Below, in pieces: positions 42,746 through 53,700 of a stretch of DNA of 64,000 bases. The notes beneath the pieces are model-generated. The model had not been told where the DNA came from, made no database searches, and saw only the letters and a program-made list of their open reading frames with translations. Position numbers and translations under genes: made by a program. The stretch's first letter is position 1, and every line of letters begins with the position of its first letter. Origin of the DNA: Nocardia asteroides (lineage in GTDB: Bacteria; Actinomycetota; Actinomycetes; Mycobacteriales; Mycobacteriaceae); contig CP082844.1 of assembly GCA_019930625.1 (NCBI GenBank), positions 2,232,001 to 2,296,000 of the forward strand. The letters run 5' to 3'.

Positions 42746-45454
42746 GTGGCTCTGTACCGAAAGTACCGACCGGCAACGTTCGCTGAGGTGGTGGGTCAGG
42801 AGCACGTCACCGACCCGCTGAGTATCGCGCTCGACACGGGGCGGATCAGTCACGCCTATCTGTTCTCCGGTCCGCGCGGCTGCGGCAAGACCTCCTCGGC
42901 GCGCATCCTCGCGAGGTCGCTGAACTGCGCGCAAGGGCCCACTTCGACGCCGTGCGGCACCTGCCCGTCCTGCGTGGCCCTCGGCCCCGGTGGGCCGGGC
43001 AACCTGGATGTCATCGAACTCGACGCCGCGAGCCACGGCGGCGTCGACGACACCAGGGAACTGCGCGACCGCGCCTTCTACGCACCCGCCGAGTCCAGGT
43101 ACCGGGTGTTCATCGTCGACGAAGCGCACATGGTCACCACCGCCGGGTTCAACGCGCTGCTCAAGATCGTCGAGGAGCCGCCGGCGCATCTGATCTTCAT
43201 CTTCGCGACCACCGAGCCCGACAAGGTGCTGCCCACCATCCGTTCGCGCACGCATCACTACCCGTTCCGGTTGCTGCCGCCCGCCACGATGCGCGGGCTG
43301 CTCGGCCGGATCTGCGAACAGGAGCACGTGCCGGTCGAAGAAGCGGTCTATCCCTTGGTGATTTGCGCGGGCGGCGGTTCGCCGCGCGATAGTCTGAGCG
43401 TGCTCGACCAGCTGCTGGCGGGGGCGGGCCCCGAGGGCGTCACGTATAACCGCGCGGTCTCGCTGCTCGGCGTCACCGACGTGGCACTGATCGATGACGC
43501 GGTCGAGGCGCTGGCCGCCGACGACGGCGCCGCGTTGTTCGGCACCGTCGACCGGGTGATGGAGGCGGGCCACGACCCGCGCCGTTTCGCGGTCGACCTG
43601 CTCGATCGCTTCCGCGACTTGATCCTGTTGCGCGCGGTGCCCGACGCCACCGAGCGCGGGCTGGTCACCGGCCCCGGCGACGTGCTCGACCGGATGCGCG
43701 ATCAGGCCGCGCGATTGGGCCCGGCCACCCTGACCCGGTATGCAGAGTTGTTGCACGAAGGTCTCGGGGAGATGCGCGGCGCCACAGCGCCGCGGCTGCT
43801 GCTCGAAGTCGTCTGCGCGCGCATGTTGCTGCCCTCGGTGTCCGATGCGGAATCGGCCACGCTGCAGCGGTTGGAACGGCTGGAGCGCGGCCTGGCCGGT
43901 GGCTCCTTCGCCGCCGCCCCCTCCGCGTCCTCGTCGCCTGCTTCCGCCCAACCCGCGACAGCGGCCGGATCACCGTCCGATCCGCCCCGCCGCCGGGGTG
44001 CGGAGGCGCTGGCGGCGATTCGTCGCGAGACCCGTGGAGGTGGCAGTGCGGAGGCGGGTTCGGGAAGAGGCCCCGAAGCCGCTGGTGCCGCGCCTGCCGA
44101 AATCGCCGGACCTGTCGCCAGTGCCGAACCAGCGGTAAGTCGACTTCCCGGTGCGGCCGGTTCCGCGGCCACCGGGCCGGGCGGCCCTTCCGGTGGAGAT
44201 GAGAACGACGCCGGTGCCGGAGACCCACACCGCGCAGCGCGCGCCGATGCCGAATCTTCGGTCGCGTCGCCCGAGAGTGCCGATCGGCCTGCGCCTGCCG
44301 GGGAACCGGCTGCCGTCTCCGGCGGTAAGCCGCCGGGCACGGCGGAGGGATCGGCGGCGTCGCGGAGTGATGCGTCCGGTTCCGCAAGGTCCGGATCGAC
44401 GGATATCGCTGCTGCGCGTGGTGAAGCCCCCGGTTTCTCCTCCGCAGGCGCACAGGCGTTCTCCGGAGACGAGGCGAGTCCCGGCGCCGCCCCGTCGACG
44501 GCGGGTGCCGCGAGGTCGGGCGGACCGGTGGCGTCACCCTCCGCCGAACCGGTCGAAGAACGCGGCGAGGTCGCCGATCCTTCCGCCGCCAAGAGTGTGC
44601 CCGGCGACCAGGATCGATCCGTGGCGCGCGATCGTCGCGCGCCGGAGACGGGGCCGCAGGAGTCCGGAGCCGATCGATCGTCCTCGGTCGCGCCGAGCGG
44701 TGATCTGCTGCGCGAAGTGGAAGCCGCTTGGATGGACATCCGCGCCAAGGTGCGCGAGTTCGGCGCGGCGGTGCAGGCGATGCTCGCCGGTGCCTCGATT
44801 GCCCGGGTGGAGGGCGAGGTCATCGTCTTCGCGCATCAGCACGCGCCGCTTGCCCAGCGATTGTCCGATCCGCGCAATCTGGAAGCGGTCCGCTCGGCGG
44901 TGCGGGCGGTGCTCGGCCGTGACCATGAGGTGCGCTGGGAAGCGGGCGGCGCGGCGCCACGGCCCGCGGCGGCGCCACGGTCCGGCGGTGCGGGGAATCG
45001 CACGCGCGGACAGGCGGGCAATCAGCCTGGACGTGAATCCGGCAACGCGGCCGGCCGGGCTTCGGACGCCGCCCCGCCGCGGTTCTCGCGCCCGAGTCAG
45101 GCGAAGAACGCGAGCACCGACAAGCCGGGGAACGGGGGCCGTGCGCGCGCGAGCGGCGCCGAGCCGCGCCCGTATCCCGCGGACGACGACATCCCGCCGC
45201 CCGACTACCCCGACCTACCGGACGACCCGGGTCCCGCGGATTATCCGCGGTACGACGCCGAGCCGGGCGGCAACAGCAGCGCGGCCAAGAGGTGGGACGG
45301 GGAGGGTGTGATTCCCGCCCCGACGCCGGAAGAGGAGCAGGAGATGCTGGCCGCCGCGGCCGATCCGGTGGCTCCCGGCGATCGGCGCGACCCGGACGAG
45401 GTCGCCCTCGAATTGCTGAAGAGTGAGCTGGGTGCCACACGGCTGGATGGTTGA
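42746..45454 (+). CDS. dnaX: DNA polymerase III subunits gamma and tau (902 aa)
   Basis: GTG at 42746 gives the standard MALYRKYRPATFAEVVGQEH beginning. The clamp-loader ATPase shows Walker A SGPRGCGKTS (41-50, K48), the zinc-binding cysteines C61, C70, C73 and C76, and a VDEAHM Walker B. IRSRTHHYPFR is the sensor region. Domain III ends near residue 370. Residues about 390-650 are a long low-complexity Ala/Ser/Gly/Pro linker, and the C-terminal part (about 650-790, VEAAWMDIRAKVREF) is the tau-specific region. A further acidic, Pro-rich tail ends the protein. It loads the sliding clamp during chromosome replication. No frameshift signal for a short gamma form was evident. Confidence 0.95.
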   Translation: MALYRKYRPATFAEVVGQEHVTDPLSIALDTGRISHAYLFSGPRGCGKTSSARILARSLNCAQGPTSTPCGTCPSCVALGPGGPGNLDVIELDAASHGGVDDTRELRDRAFYAPAESRYRVFIVDEAHMVTTAGFNALLKIVEEPPAHLIFIFATTEPDKVLPTIRSRTHHYPFRLLPPATMRGLLGRICEQEHVPVEEAVYPLVICAGGGSPRDSLSVLDQLLAGAGPEGVTYNRAVSLLGVTDVALIDDAVEALAADDGAALFGTVDRVMEAGHDPRRFAVDLLDRFRDLILLRAVPDATERGLVTGPGDVLDRMRDQAARLGPATLTRYAELLHEGLGEMRGATAPRLLLEVVCARMLLPSVSDAESATLQRLERLERGLAGGSFAAAPSASSSPASAQPATAAGSPSDPPRRRGAEALAAIRRETRGGGSAEAGSGRGPEAAGAAPAEIAGPVASAEPAVSRLPGAAGSAATGPGGPSGGDENDAGAGDPHRAARADAESSVASPESADRPAPAGEPAAVSGGKPPGTAEGSAASRSDASGSARSGSTDIAAARGEAPGFSSAGAQAFSGDEASPGAAPSTAGAARSGGPVASPSAEPVEERGEVADPSAAKSVPGDQDRSVARDRRAPETGPQESGADRSSSVAPSGDLLREVEAAWMDIRAKVREFGAAVQAMLAGASIARVEGEVIVFAHQHAPLAQRLSDPRNLEAVRSAVRAVLGRDHEVRWEAGGAAPRPAAAPRSGGAGNRTRGQAGNQPGRESGNAAGRASDAAPPRFSRPSQAKNASTDKPGNGGRARASGAEPRPYPADDDIPPPDYPDLPDDPGPADYPRYDAEPGGNSSAAKRWDGEGVIPAPTPEEEQEMLAAAADPVAPGDRRDPDEVALELLKSELGATRLDG

Positions 45455-45746
45455 CAACCACCGCTCCTACGACGTTAAGTTAACCGGAGTTCGCACCCCA
45501 CGGTAGTATGAACGGGTAGCCGTGAGCTTCGGTACACCGACGTTCTATGGTATGCCCAGGCGTACGGACGACCGGAACGTGCGTCCGCTGTTGCTTGCCT
45601 GGTTTTGTACAGCGTTAGGAACGGTCGGCCGCAAGGCCGGTCGGCGAGGTCAGCCGCAGCCACGCCGCACCCGCGGTGTCGCCGCACACCAGCGCTCGGA
45701 CGGACGAGGGTCCGGCCGCCGCACATTGAGGAAGGAACACTCCGAT

Positions 45747-46961
45747 ATGACCACAGAGGCCTACATTTACGAGGCCATCCGCACCCCGCGCGGCCGTGGC
45801 AAGAAGAACGGCTCGCTGCACTCGGTCAAGCCGATCGACCTGACTGTTGGTCTGATCCAGGAGCTGCGCGGCCGCTTTCCGAACCTCGACGAGGACCGGA
45901 TCTCCGACCTGATCCTCGGCGTGGTGGCGCCGGTCGGCGACCAGGGCGCCGACATCGCCCGCACCGCGGTCACCGTGGCAGGCCTGCCCGACACCGTCGG
46001 CGGATTCCAGCTCAACCGCTTCTGCGCCTCCGGCCTCGAGGCCGTCAACCTGGCCGCCCAGAAGGTCCGCTCCGGCTTCGACGACCTGGTCATCGCCGGT
46101 GGCGTCGAGTCCATGTCGCGCGTGCCGATGGGCTCCGACGGCGGCGCCTGGGCGCTGGACCCGGCCACCAACTACGACACCTACTTCGTCCCGCAGGGCG
46201 TCTCCGCCGACCTGATCGCCACCATCGAGGGCTTCAGCCGCGACGATGTCGACGCCTACGCGGTGCGCTCGCAGGAGCTGGCCGCCAAGGCCACCACCGG
46301 CGGCTACTTCGCCAAGTCGATCGTCCCGGTCAAGGACCAGAACGGCATCGTCGTGCTGGACAAGGACGAGCACATGCGTCCCGGCACCACCGCCGAGGAC
46401 CTGGCCAAGTTGCAGCCGTCCTTCGCCGTGATCGGTGAGATGGGTGGCTTCGACGCGGTGGCGCTGCAGAAGTTCCACTTCGTCGAGAAGATCAACCACG
46501 TGCACCACGGCGGCAACAGCTCCGGCATCGTCGACGGCGCCGCGCTCGTGCTCGTCGGTACGGAAGAGGCGGGCAAGGCCTCCGGCCTGACCCCGCGTGC
46601 GCGCGTCGTCGCGACCGCCACCAGCGGCGCCGACTCCACCATCATGCTCACCGGTCCGACGCCGGCCGCCAAGAAGGTGCTGGCCAAGGCGGGTCTGACC
46701 CTCGACGACATCGACCTGGTCGAGATCAACGAGGCGTTCGCCTCCGTGGTGCTGAAGTTCCAGAAGGATCTCAACGTCCCGGACGAGAAGCTGAACGTCA
46801 ACGGCGGTGCGATCGCGATGGGCCACCCGCTGGGTGCTACCGGCGCGATGATCACCGGCACCATGGTCGACGAGCTGGAGCGCCGGGGTGGCCGCTACGC
46901 GCTGATCACCCTGTGCATCGGCGGCGGCATGGGCGTGGCCACCATCATCGAGCGGGTCTGA
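45747..46961 (+). CDS. fadA: Acetyl-CoA C-acyltransferase (thiolase, 404 aa)
   Basis: ATG at 45747 follows GAGGAAGGAACACTCCGAT. The protein is a full-length thiolase. The nucleophilic Cys is C93 in [12 protein letters not shown], the second substrate-binding region is [14 protein letters not shown] with the catalytic His, and the C-terminal Cys is in LCIGGGMG. It cleaves 3-ketoacyl-CoA in the last step of beta-oxidation. fadB follows 114 bp downstream on the same strand, which corresponds to Rv0859-Rv0860 in M. tuberculosis. The pair would form the trifunctional beta-oxidation complex. Confidence 0.93.
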   Translation: MTTEAYIYEAIRTPRGRGKKNGSLHSVKPIDLTVGLIQELRGRFPNLDEDRISDLILGVVAPVGDQGADIARTAVTVAGLPDTVGGFQLNRFCASGLEAVNLAAQKVRSGFDDLVIAGGVESMSRVPMGSDGGAWALDPATNYDTYFVPQGVSADLIATIEGFSRDDVDAYAVRSQELAAKATTGGYFAKSIVPVKDQNGIVVLDKDEHMRPGTTAEDLAKLQPSFAVIGEMGGFDAVALQKFHFVEKINHVHHGGNSSGIVDGAALVLVGTEEAGKASGLTPRARVVATATSGADSTIMLTGPTPAAKKVLAKAGLTLDDIDLVEINEAFASVVLKFQKDLNVPDEKLNVNGGAIAMGHPLGATGAMITGTMVDELERRGGRYALITLCIGGGMGVATIIERV

Positions 46962-47075
46962 CCCCAACCGACAGCTGAAGATTTACGGCGGCGTGAGCGT
47001 CAGCCCGGAAGCGGCAGCCTGCGTAACCCACGTAGGGCCGCGAACGCCGCTAATTCACCTAGGAGACATAAAGCT

Positions 47076-49226
47076 GTGAGCGAAACCAACATGATCGGTT
47101 GGGAGCAGGATTCGGACGGCATCGTCGTGCTGACGATGGACGACCCGAACCAGGGCGCCAACACGATGAACGAGCTGTACAAGAAGTCGATGACCGCCAC
47201 CGTCGACCGGCTCGAGGCGGAAAAGGACAACATCACCGGTGTCGTCCTGACCTCCGCGAAGAAGACCTTCTTCGCCGGCGGCGACCTGAAGAACATGATG
47301 AAGGTCGGTCCGGAGGACGCCCAGGCGCTGATGGACGAGCTGGCCGAGATCAAGGGCGCGCTGCGCCGCTTGGAGCAGCTGGGCAAGCCGGTCGTCGCCG
47401 CCATCAACGGCGCCGCGCTCGGCGGCGGTCTGGAGATCGCGCTGGCCACCCACCACCGCATCGCGGCGGATGTGCCCGGTTCGCAGATCGGTCTGCCGGA
47501 GGCCACCCTCGGCCTGCTGCCCGCGGGCGGCGGCGTCATCCGCACCGTACGCATGCTGGGCCTGCAGAACGCCCTGATGCAGGTGCTGCTGCAGGGCCAG
47601 CGCAACAAGCCGGCCAAGGCCAAGGAGATCGGCCTGATCGACGAGCTCGTCGGCTCGGTCGAGGAGCTGGTCCCGGCCGCCAAGGCGTGGATCAAGGCCA
47701 ACCCCGAGGCCTGTGTGCAGCCGTGGGACAAGAAGGGCTTCAAGATCCCCGGCGGCACCCCGTCCTCGCCGGCCTTCGCGGCGAACCTGCCCGCCTTCCC
47801 GGCCAACCTGCGCAAGCAGATCAAGGGCGCGAACATGCCCGCGCCGCGCGCGATCATGTCGGCCGCGGTCGAGGGCTCGCAGGTCGACATCGACAACGCG
47901 TCGCTGATCGAGTCCCGCTACTTCGTGCATCTGCTCACCGGGCCGGTCGCGAAGAACATGATCCAGGCGTTCTTCTTCGACCTGCAGACGATCAACAACG
48001 GCGGTTCGCGTCCGAAGGACGTGCCGAAGAAGGAGATCAAGAAGGTCGGCGTGCTCGGCGCGGGCATGATGGGCGCGGGCATCGCGTACGTCTCGGCCAA
48101 GGCCGGCTACGAGGTCGTGCTCAAGGACGTCTCGATCGAGGCGGCCGAGCGCGGCAAGAACTACTCCGAGAAGATCGAGGCCAAGGCGCTCTCGCGGGGC
48201 AAGACCACCGAGGAGAAGTCCAAGGCGCTGCTGGACCGGATCAAGCCGACCGCGGACGCGGCCGACTTCGCCGGCGTCGACTTCGTCATCGAGGCCGTCT
48301 TCGAGAACACCGAGCTGAAGCACAAGGTGTTCCAGGAGATCGAGGACGTCGTCACCCCCGACGCGCTGCTCGGCTCGAACACCTCCACCCTGCCGATCAC
48401 CGGTCTGGCGACCGGCGTGAAGCGCCAGGAGGACTTCATCGGCATCCACTTCTTCTCGCCGGTCGACAAGATGCCGCTGGTGGAGATCATCAGGGGTGAG
48501 AAGACCTCGGACGAGGCGCTGGCCCGGGTGTTCGACTACACCCTCGCGATCAAGAAGACCCCGATCGTCGTCAACGACAGCCGCGGCTTCTTCACCTCGC
48601 GCGTGATCGGCACCTTCGTCAACGAGGCGATCGCCATGCTGAAGGAGGGCATCGAGCCCGCCACCATCGAGCAGGCCGGTCTGCAGGCGGGCTACCCCGC
48701 CGCGCCGCTGCAGCTGTCGGACGAGCTGAACATGAAGCTCATGCAGAAGATCGCGAAGGAGACCCTGGAGGCCGCTCAGGCGGGCGACACCACCCTGGGC
48801 GTCAAGCGGCACCCGGCGCAGGACGTCATCGACTACATGGTGTCCGAGGGTCGTCCGGGCCGCTTGGAGAAGGCGGGCTTCTACGAGTACGACGAGAACG
48901 GCAAGCGCACCGGTCTGTGGCCGGGCCTGCGTGAGCACTTCAAGACCACGACCGACTTCGGCGTCCCGATCCAGGATCTGATCGACCGCATGCTGTTCGC
49001 GGAGGCGATCGAGACCCAGAAGTGCTTCGACGAGGGCGTGCTCACCTCGACCGCCGACGCCAACATCGGCTCCATCTTCGGCATCGGCTTCCCGGCCTGG
49101 ACCGGTGGTGTGCACCAGTTCATCGTCGGTTACCCCGGTGGCCAGGAGGCCTTCGTGGAACGCGCCGACTACCTCGCCAAGACCTACGGCGATCGCTTCG
49201 AGGTCCCGGCCTCGCTGCGCAAGTAG
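47076..49226 (+). CDS. fadB: Fatty-acid oxidation multifunctional protein, enoyl-CoA hydratase / 3-hydroxyacyl-CoA dehydrogenase (716 aa)
   Basis: GTG at 47076 follows CTAGGAGACATAAAGCT, a good ribosome binding site. The N-terminal crotonase domain (1-300) has GGGLEIALATHHRIAA as oxyanion hole and GLPEATLGLLPAGGG with the catalytic Glu. The NAD-binding dehydrogenase domain starts near 320 with KVGVLGAGMMGAGIA. IGIHFFSPVDKMPLVEII supplies the catalytic His, and the C-terminal dimerisation domains follow. Its length is close to M. tuberculosis FadB. It performs hydration and oxidation of enoyl-CoA and pairs with FadA. A strong hairpin terminator follows at 49248. Confidence 0.94.
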   Translation: MSETNMIGWEQDSDGIVVLTMDDPNQGANTMNELYKKSMTATVDRLEAEKDNITGVVLTSAKKTFFAGGDLKNMMKVGPEDAQALMDELAEIKGALRRLEQLGKPVVAAINGAALGGGLEIALATHHRIAADVPGSQIGLPEATLGLLPAGGGVIRTVRMLGLQNALMQVLLQGQRNKPAKAKEIGLIDELVGSVEELVPAAKAWIKANPEACVQPWDKKGFKIPGGTPSSPAFAANLPAFPANLRKQIKGANMPAPRAIMSAAVEGSQVDIDNASLIESRYFVHLLTGPVAKNMIQAFFFDLQTINNGGSRPKDVPKKEIKKVGVLGAGMMGAGIAYVSAKAGYEVVLKDVSIEAAERGKNYSEKIEAKALSRGKTTEEKSKALLDRIKPTADAADFAGVDFVIEAVFENTELKHKVFQEIEDVVTPDALLGSNTSTLPITGLATGVKRQEDFIGIHFFSPVDKMPLVEIIRGEKTSDEALARVFDYTLAIKKTPIVVNDSRGFFTSRVIGTFVNEAIAMLKEGIEPATIEQAGLQAGYPAAPLQLSDELNMKLMQKIAKETLEAAQAGDTTLGVKRHPAQDVIDYMVSEGRPGRLEKAGFYEYDENGKRTGLWPGLREHFKTTTDFGVPIQDLIDRMLFAEAIETQKCFDEGVLTSTADANIGSIFGIGFPAWTGGVHQFIVGYPGGQEAFVERADYLAKTYGDRFEVPASLRK

Positions 49227-49247
49227 TCTCGCGCCGTACGCATCGGC

Positions 49248-49282
49248 GAAGCCCGCCACCGCTTTTCGCGGTGGCGGGCTTC
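49248..49282 (+). terminator. Terminator after fadB
   Basis: GAAGCCCGCCACCGC and GCGGTGGCGGGCTTC form a perfect 15-bp stem with a TTTTC loop, 21 bp after the fadB stop. No long T tract follows, which is common in high-GC actinobacteria. Confidence 0.8.
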
Positions 49283-49326
49283 CGTCGTTTCCCCGCCCGT
49301 TCACCCGCGCGCCCTTTCGGCCGGAT

Positions 49327-50436
49327 ATGTTGGCAGCCGTGCCGAGACGTAGTCACCGTGTTCTGATCGCCAGTTGTGCCCTAGCGCTCGCCTCGGCGCC
49401 GTCGGCTGCCGCCGATCTCGCGGGCGGCCACTCGGTGCGGTTGCTGGGCGAGCAGGTGATCGCATCGGGCCTGGAATTCGAGGGCACCACCGTCGGTGGG
49501 CTCTCCGGGATCGATTACTCGGCACACACCGGTGCATTCGTGCTGATCAGCGACGATCGGTCGAACAAGGACCCCGCCCGGTACTACACCGCGCGTATCG
49601 AGGTCGGCGATCGCGGGGTCGGCCCGGTCACGTTCACCGGCACGCGACCGCTGCTGACCGTTAGGGGCGCCCACTACGCGCCGATGTCGGTGGACCCGGA
49701 AGAGATCCGGGTCGATTCGTGGACCGGCGACTACTACTGGACGCAGGAAGGCGAGCGGGACGGCGCCGTGCTCGCGGACCCGTCGGTGCGGATCGCGCAC
49801 CCGGACGGCTCGTATGCCGGTGAGCTGCCGATTCCGGAGAACGAACGGATGCGGGCAGGCTCGGGTCCCCGGCAGAACCAGGCGCTGGAGGCGGCGACCT
49901 TCCTCGCCGCGGGCACGCTGTTCGTGACCGCCACGGAAGGGCCGCTGTTGCCGGACGGACCGGCGGCTACCACCACGAACGGAGCGCGCGCGCGGATCAC
50001 CGTCCAGGCTCGATCCGGACCTCTGCTCGCCCAGTACGCGTATCCGATGGAGCCGGCCTTCGCCGGGGCGAGTCCCGAGCCCGCCCGTGGCGGGAACGGG
50101 ATCGTTTCCCTCCTTGCGGCCGATCCGCTGGATCCGGCGAAAGTCCTTGTGCTGGAACGCTCCTACGCTCCTGACGCAGGAAACAAGGTTCGCCTCTACG
50201 AGGCCGATCTGAGTGCCGCGACCAATATTCTCGATGCCCCGATCGGTCCCGCCCGCCCGGTGGCCAAGCGGCTGGTCGTCGACCTCGACCACGTCGGACT
50301 CGCCGCCATCGACAATGTGGAGGGCATGACCTGGGGTCCCCGCCTGCCCTCCGGCGAGCGAACCCTCGTTCTGGTCAGCGACGACAATTTCGACAGCCGC
50401 CAGGTCACCCAGGTCATCGCCCTCGCCCTCGCCTAG
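49327..50436 (+). CDS. Secreted esterase-like activity of phytase family protein (369 aa)
   Basis: The start is ATG at 49327, or possibly GTG at 49339 (PRRSHRVLIASCALALASAPSAAA). Either way there is a clear signal peptide of about 30 residues. The mature part matches the 'esterase-like activity of phytase' beta-propeller family: GLSGIDYSAHTGAFVLISDD near the N-terminus, EEIRVDSWTGDYYWTQEG in the middle, NQALEAATF, and a final DNVEGMTWGPRL plus LVLVSDDNF. Asp/Glu-rich loops of this kind bind calcium in phytases. It is probably exported by Sec and may hydrolyse phosphate esters. It lies alone after the fadB terminator. Confidence 0.85.
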   Translation: MLAAVPRRSHRVLIASCALALASAPSAAADLAGGHSVRLLGEQVIASGLEFEGTTVGGLSGIDYSAHTGAFVLISDDRSNKDPARYYTARIEVGDRGVGPVTFTGTRPLLTVRGAHYAPMSVDPEEIRVDSWTGDYYWTQEGERDGAVLADPSVRIAHPDGSYAGELPIPENERMRAGSGPRQNQALEAATFLAAGTLFVTATEGPLLPDGPAATTTNGARARITVQARSGPLLAQYAYPMEPAFAGASPEPARGGNGIVSLLAADPLDPAKVLVLERSYAPDAGNKVRLYEADLSAATNILDAPIGPARPVAKRLVVDLDHVGLAAIDNVEGMTWGPRLPSGERTLVLVSDDNFDSRQVTQVIALALA

Positions 50437-50700
50437 GCCGGGGCTGCTCGAGGCGGCCTGACATGCGGCGGTGACGCTGCGGGCCGGCCGCTACGCGCGC
50501 CGATTCCACGATCGAGCGTCGAGCGGCGTGCGAACAGGCGGAGTGGGGGGACACGCGCTGTCCTGTTCGGAAACACCTCCCGCGTGCTCGCGCACCGCGC
50601 TACGTTGGAGTATGCGCAGACATATCGGACACCGCGTCCGGGGGTCGGCGCGGAGTTGGTCGCCGATGTCGCCGATTCGAGGTGAGTGCGAGGTGATCAC

Positions 50701-53700
50701 ATGAATCCACAGACGCGTTCGGGCCGGGTGGGTCCCGATGCGACTGCGGCCGAAGCGAACACACAGCGGCAGCCGCCTCTCGCGATCGCCGACGAACTGG
50801 AGGCGATGGGCCTGTCCGGTGCGGTGGAAATCGGCCGCGGCGGGTTCGGGGTGGTGTATCGCTGCGTTCAGACCGCGTTGGACCGGGTGGTCGCGGTCAA
50901 GGTCCTCTCTTCGGAGATCGACGCGGAGAGCCGGGAGCGGTTCCTGCGCGAGGAACAAGCCATGGGCAAGCTGTCCGGCCACCCGAATATCGTCGACATC
51001 CTCCAGGTGGACGTCACGCTGACCGGAATGCCGCTGATCGTCATGCCGTACTGCACTCACGGGTCGCTGGAGAAACTGATCCGCGATCAAGGCCCCTTGA
51101 CCTGGGCCGACTCTCTGCGAGCCGGTGTCAAGCTTGCGGGCGCGATCGAGAGCGCGCACCGCGCCCGAATCCTGCACCGGGACGTGAAACCGGCCAACGT
51201 CCTGCTCAGCGGCTACGGCGAGCCGCAGTTGACCGATTTCGGCATCGCCCGCATCCCGGGCGGGTTCCGCACCTCGAGCAGCATGATCACCGGTTCGCCC
51301 GCGTTCACCGCGCCGGAGGTCCTCAAGGGCGACGAGCCGACCATCCGCTCCGATGTCTACGGCCTGGGCTCGACGTTGTTCGCCTTGCTCACCGGGCACG
51401 CGGCCTTCGAACGGCAGGCGGGTGAGCGGGTGGTCGCGCAGTTTCTGCGCATCACCACGCAGCCGGTGCCCGACCTGCGCGAACAGGACATTCCGCCGGA
51501 TGTGGCCGACGTCATCGAACAGGCCATGTCCCCGAATCCGCGGGATCGCCCGGCCAGCGCCTACGAGTTCGGCGAGATGCTGCGCGCGGTGCAGCGCAGC
51601 CACGACCAGTTGCCGGACGATATGGCGCTGCTGGACACCACGCAAGAGCCCGAACCGACGACCCATACCGCTGTCGGCGGTCCGACCGTGGCGTGGACCG
51701 GCTCCCGCCCCGCTGTCACCGCGCGGCGCAGCTGGCCGCTGACGCTGCGGCCGGTCGTCTCGCAGCATTCGGGCGCGACCACGACGCCGCCGACGGCCGT
51801 CACCAAATTCCGTCCCCCCACACCGACACGGGAGCCGATACCGCGGCCGCGTCTGCTGGACATCCTGCGCGGAGGCGGGCGGCGCAGGCTGGCGGTGATC
51901 CACGCTCCCGCGGGATTCGGCAAGAGCACGCTGGCCGCGCAGTGGCGCGCCGAACTCGCCGAAGGCTCAGCCGCGGTCGCCTGGATCGGCATCGACCGCG
52001 ACGACGACAACGAGATCTGGCTGCTGGCCCACCTCATCCAGGCGATCCGCCGGGTGCATCCGGACGTCGGCGCCGGTCTGGACCAGGTACTGGAGGAGCG
52101 GCCCGCCGACGCCGTCGCGTTCGTCGTCCCCACGCTCATCGAAGAGATCCATACCGCGGGCAAGACGGTCGTGGTGATCGTGGAGGACTGGCATCGGATC
52201 ACCGACGCGGGCGCGCATCGCGCGATGGAGGCCCTGCTGGACAACGGCTGCCACCACCTGCGTTTCGTCGTGACCAGCCGGGAGCAGTCCGGCCTGCCGA
52301 CGGGGCGGATGCGGGTGCACGACGAGCTCGTCGAGATCGGCTCGGCCGCATTGCGCCTGACCGAGGCGGAGACCCGGCAGATCCTGGTCGACCGCAACGG
52401 GTTCGACCTGACCCCGGACCAGGTGACCGAGATCCACACCGCCACCGATGGCTGGCCCGCTGCCATCCAGCTGGTCGGGCTGTCCCTGCGCGGCAACGCC
52501 GACCCCGCCCAGCTGATCGCCACACTCTCCGAGGGCAATCACGGCATCCGCGAATACCTCGCCGAGAACGTGCTGGACACCTTGGAACCGAGGATGCTCG
52601 AGTTCCTGATGTCGATCGCGGTGACCGAGCGGGTCTGCGGTTCGCTCGCCGCGGCGCTGTCCGGGGAGTCGGACGCCGAACAGTTGCTCGAGCAGGCCGA
52701 GCAACGCGAGCTGTTCCTGCGGCGCATCGAGCACGACCCGGAGTGGTTCCGGCTGCAGCCGCTGTTCGCCGAGCATCTGCGCACCCGGCTCGACCGCGTC
52801 CACCCCGGGAAGCTGAAGTCGCTGCACCGCAAGGCTTCGCGCTGGTACGCCGAGCATCAGCTGTTGCGCAAGTCGGTCGATCACGCGCTCGCCGCGACCG
52901 ACCTGAAGATGGCGTTGGACCTGCTCGAGAGCGGCGGGATGGACCTGATCGACGGTTCCCGGCTGGCCACGCTGCTGGGCAGCGTTTCGAAACTGCCCAT
53001 GCAACAGGTCGCGTCGCGCTCCAAGCTGTTGATCGCGGTGGCCAGGGCGAACGTCAACTTGCAGCAGTCCGGCGCGGCGCGCAACGCGCTCGGCAGGCTG
53101 TCGAACATCCTGGCCCGGGGCTCCACCGGTGACGCCGACGTGCGCCTGCAGCGCTGTCAGGCCGCGGTGCTGGCCGCTTCCGACCAGATCGCGCGCGACC
53201 ACACCGAGGGCGTCCTGGATCGGGTCGCCGACTGTCTCCAGCATCCGGACGACCTACCCGCATGGACGGTCTCGACCGCGGCGAACCTGACGACGTTCGT
53301 GCACCTGTGCGGGTTCGACTTCGAGGGCGCCAGGCAGACACAGGCTTGGGCGCAGGAGTACCACGAACGCTCGAAGGATCCGCTGGGCCTGGTCTTCGGC
53401 CGCTGCGGCGAAGGCGCGGCTGCCTACGAGCAACTCGACGTCGCCACCGCCACCCGCTGCTTCCAGCAGGCCTGGGATTCCGCGCACGAGCGCTCGGGTC
53501 CGCGCTCGCACGCGGTGCGCGTGACCGCCGCGCTGCTCGGCGAGATGAGCTACCGCCGCGGGGATCTGGAGACCGCCGACCGGCTGCTCGACGAGAGCCA
53601 CGAACTGGTCACCCGGGTCGGACCGGTGGACTTCCTGATCTCGACCTTCGTCGTCGGCGCCCGGGTCAAAGCGGTCCGCGGCGATCTGTTCACCGCCGCC

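Noticed and set aside
44151..45311. 386-codon frame inside dnaX
   Set aside because: It lies in another frame of the low-complexity linker of dnaX and is Arg/Pro-rich noise.
45475..45485. GTTAAGTTAAC near the fadA promoter as a regulator site
   Set aside because: The repeat is short and imperfect, and its spacing does not fit the KstR-type motif I considered.
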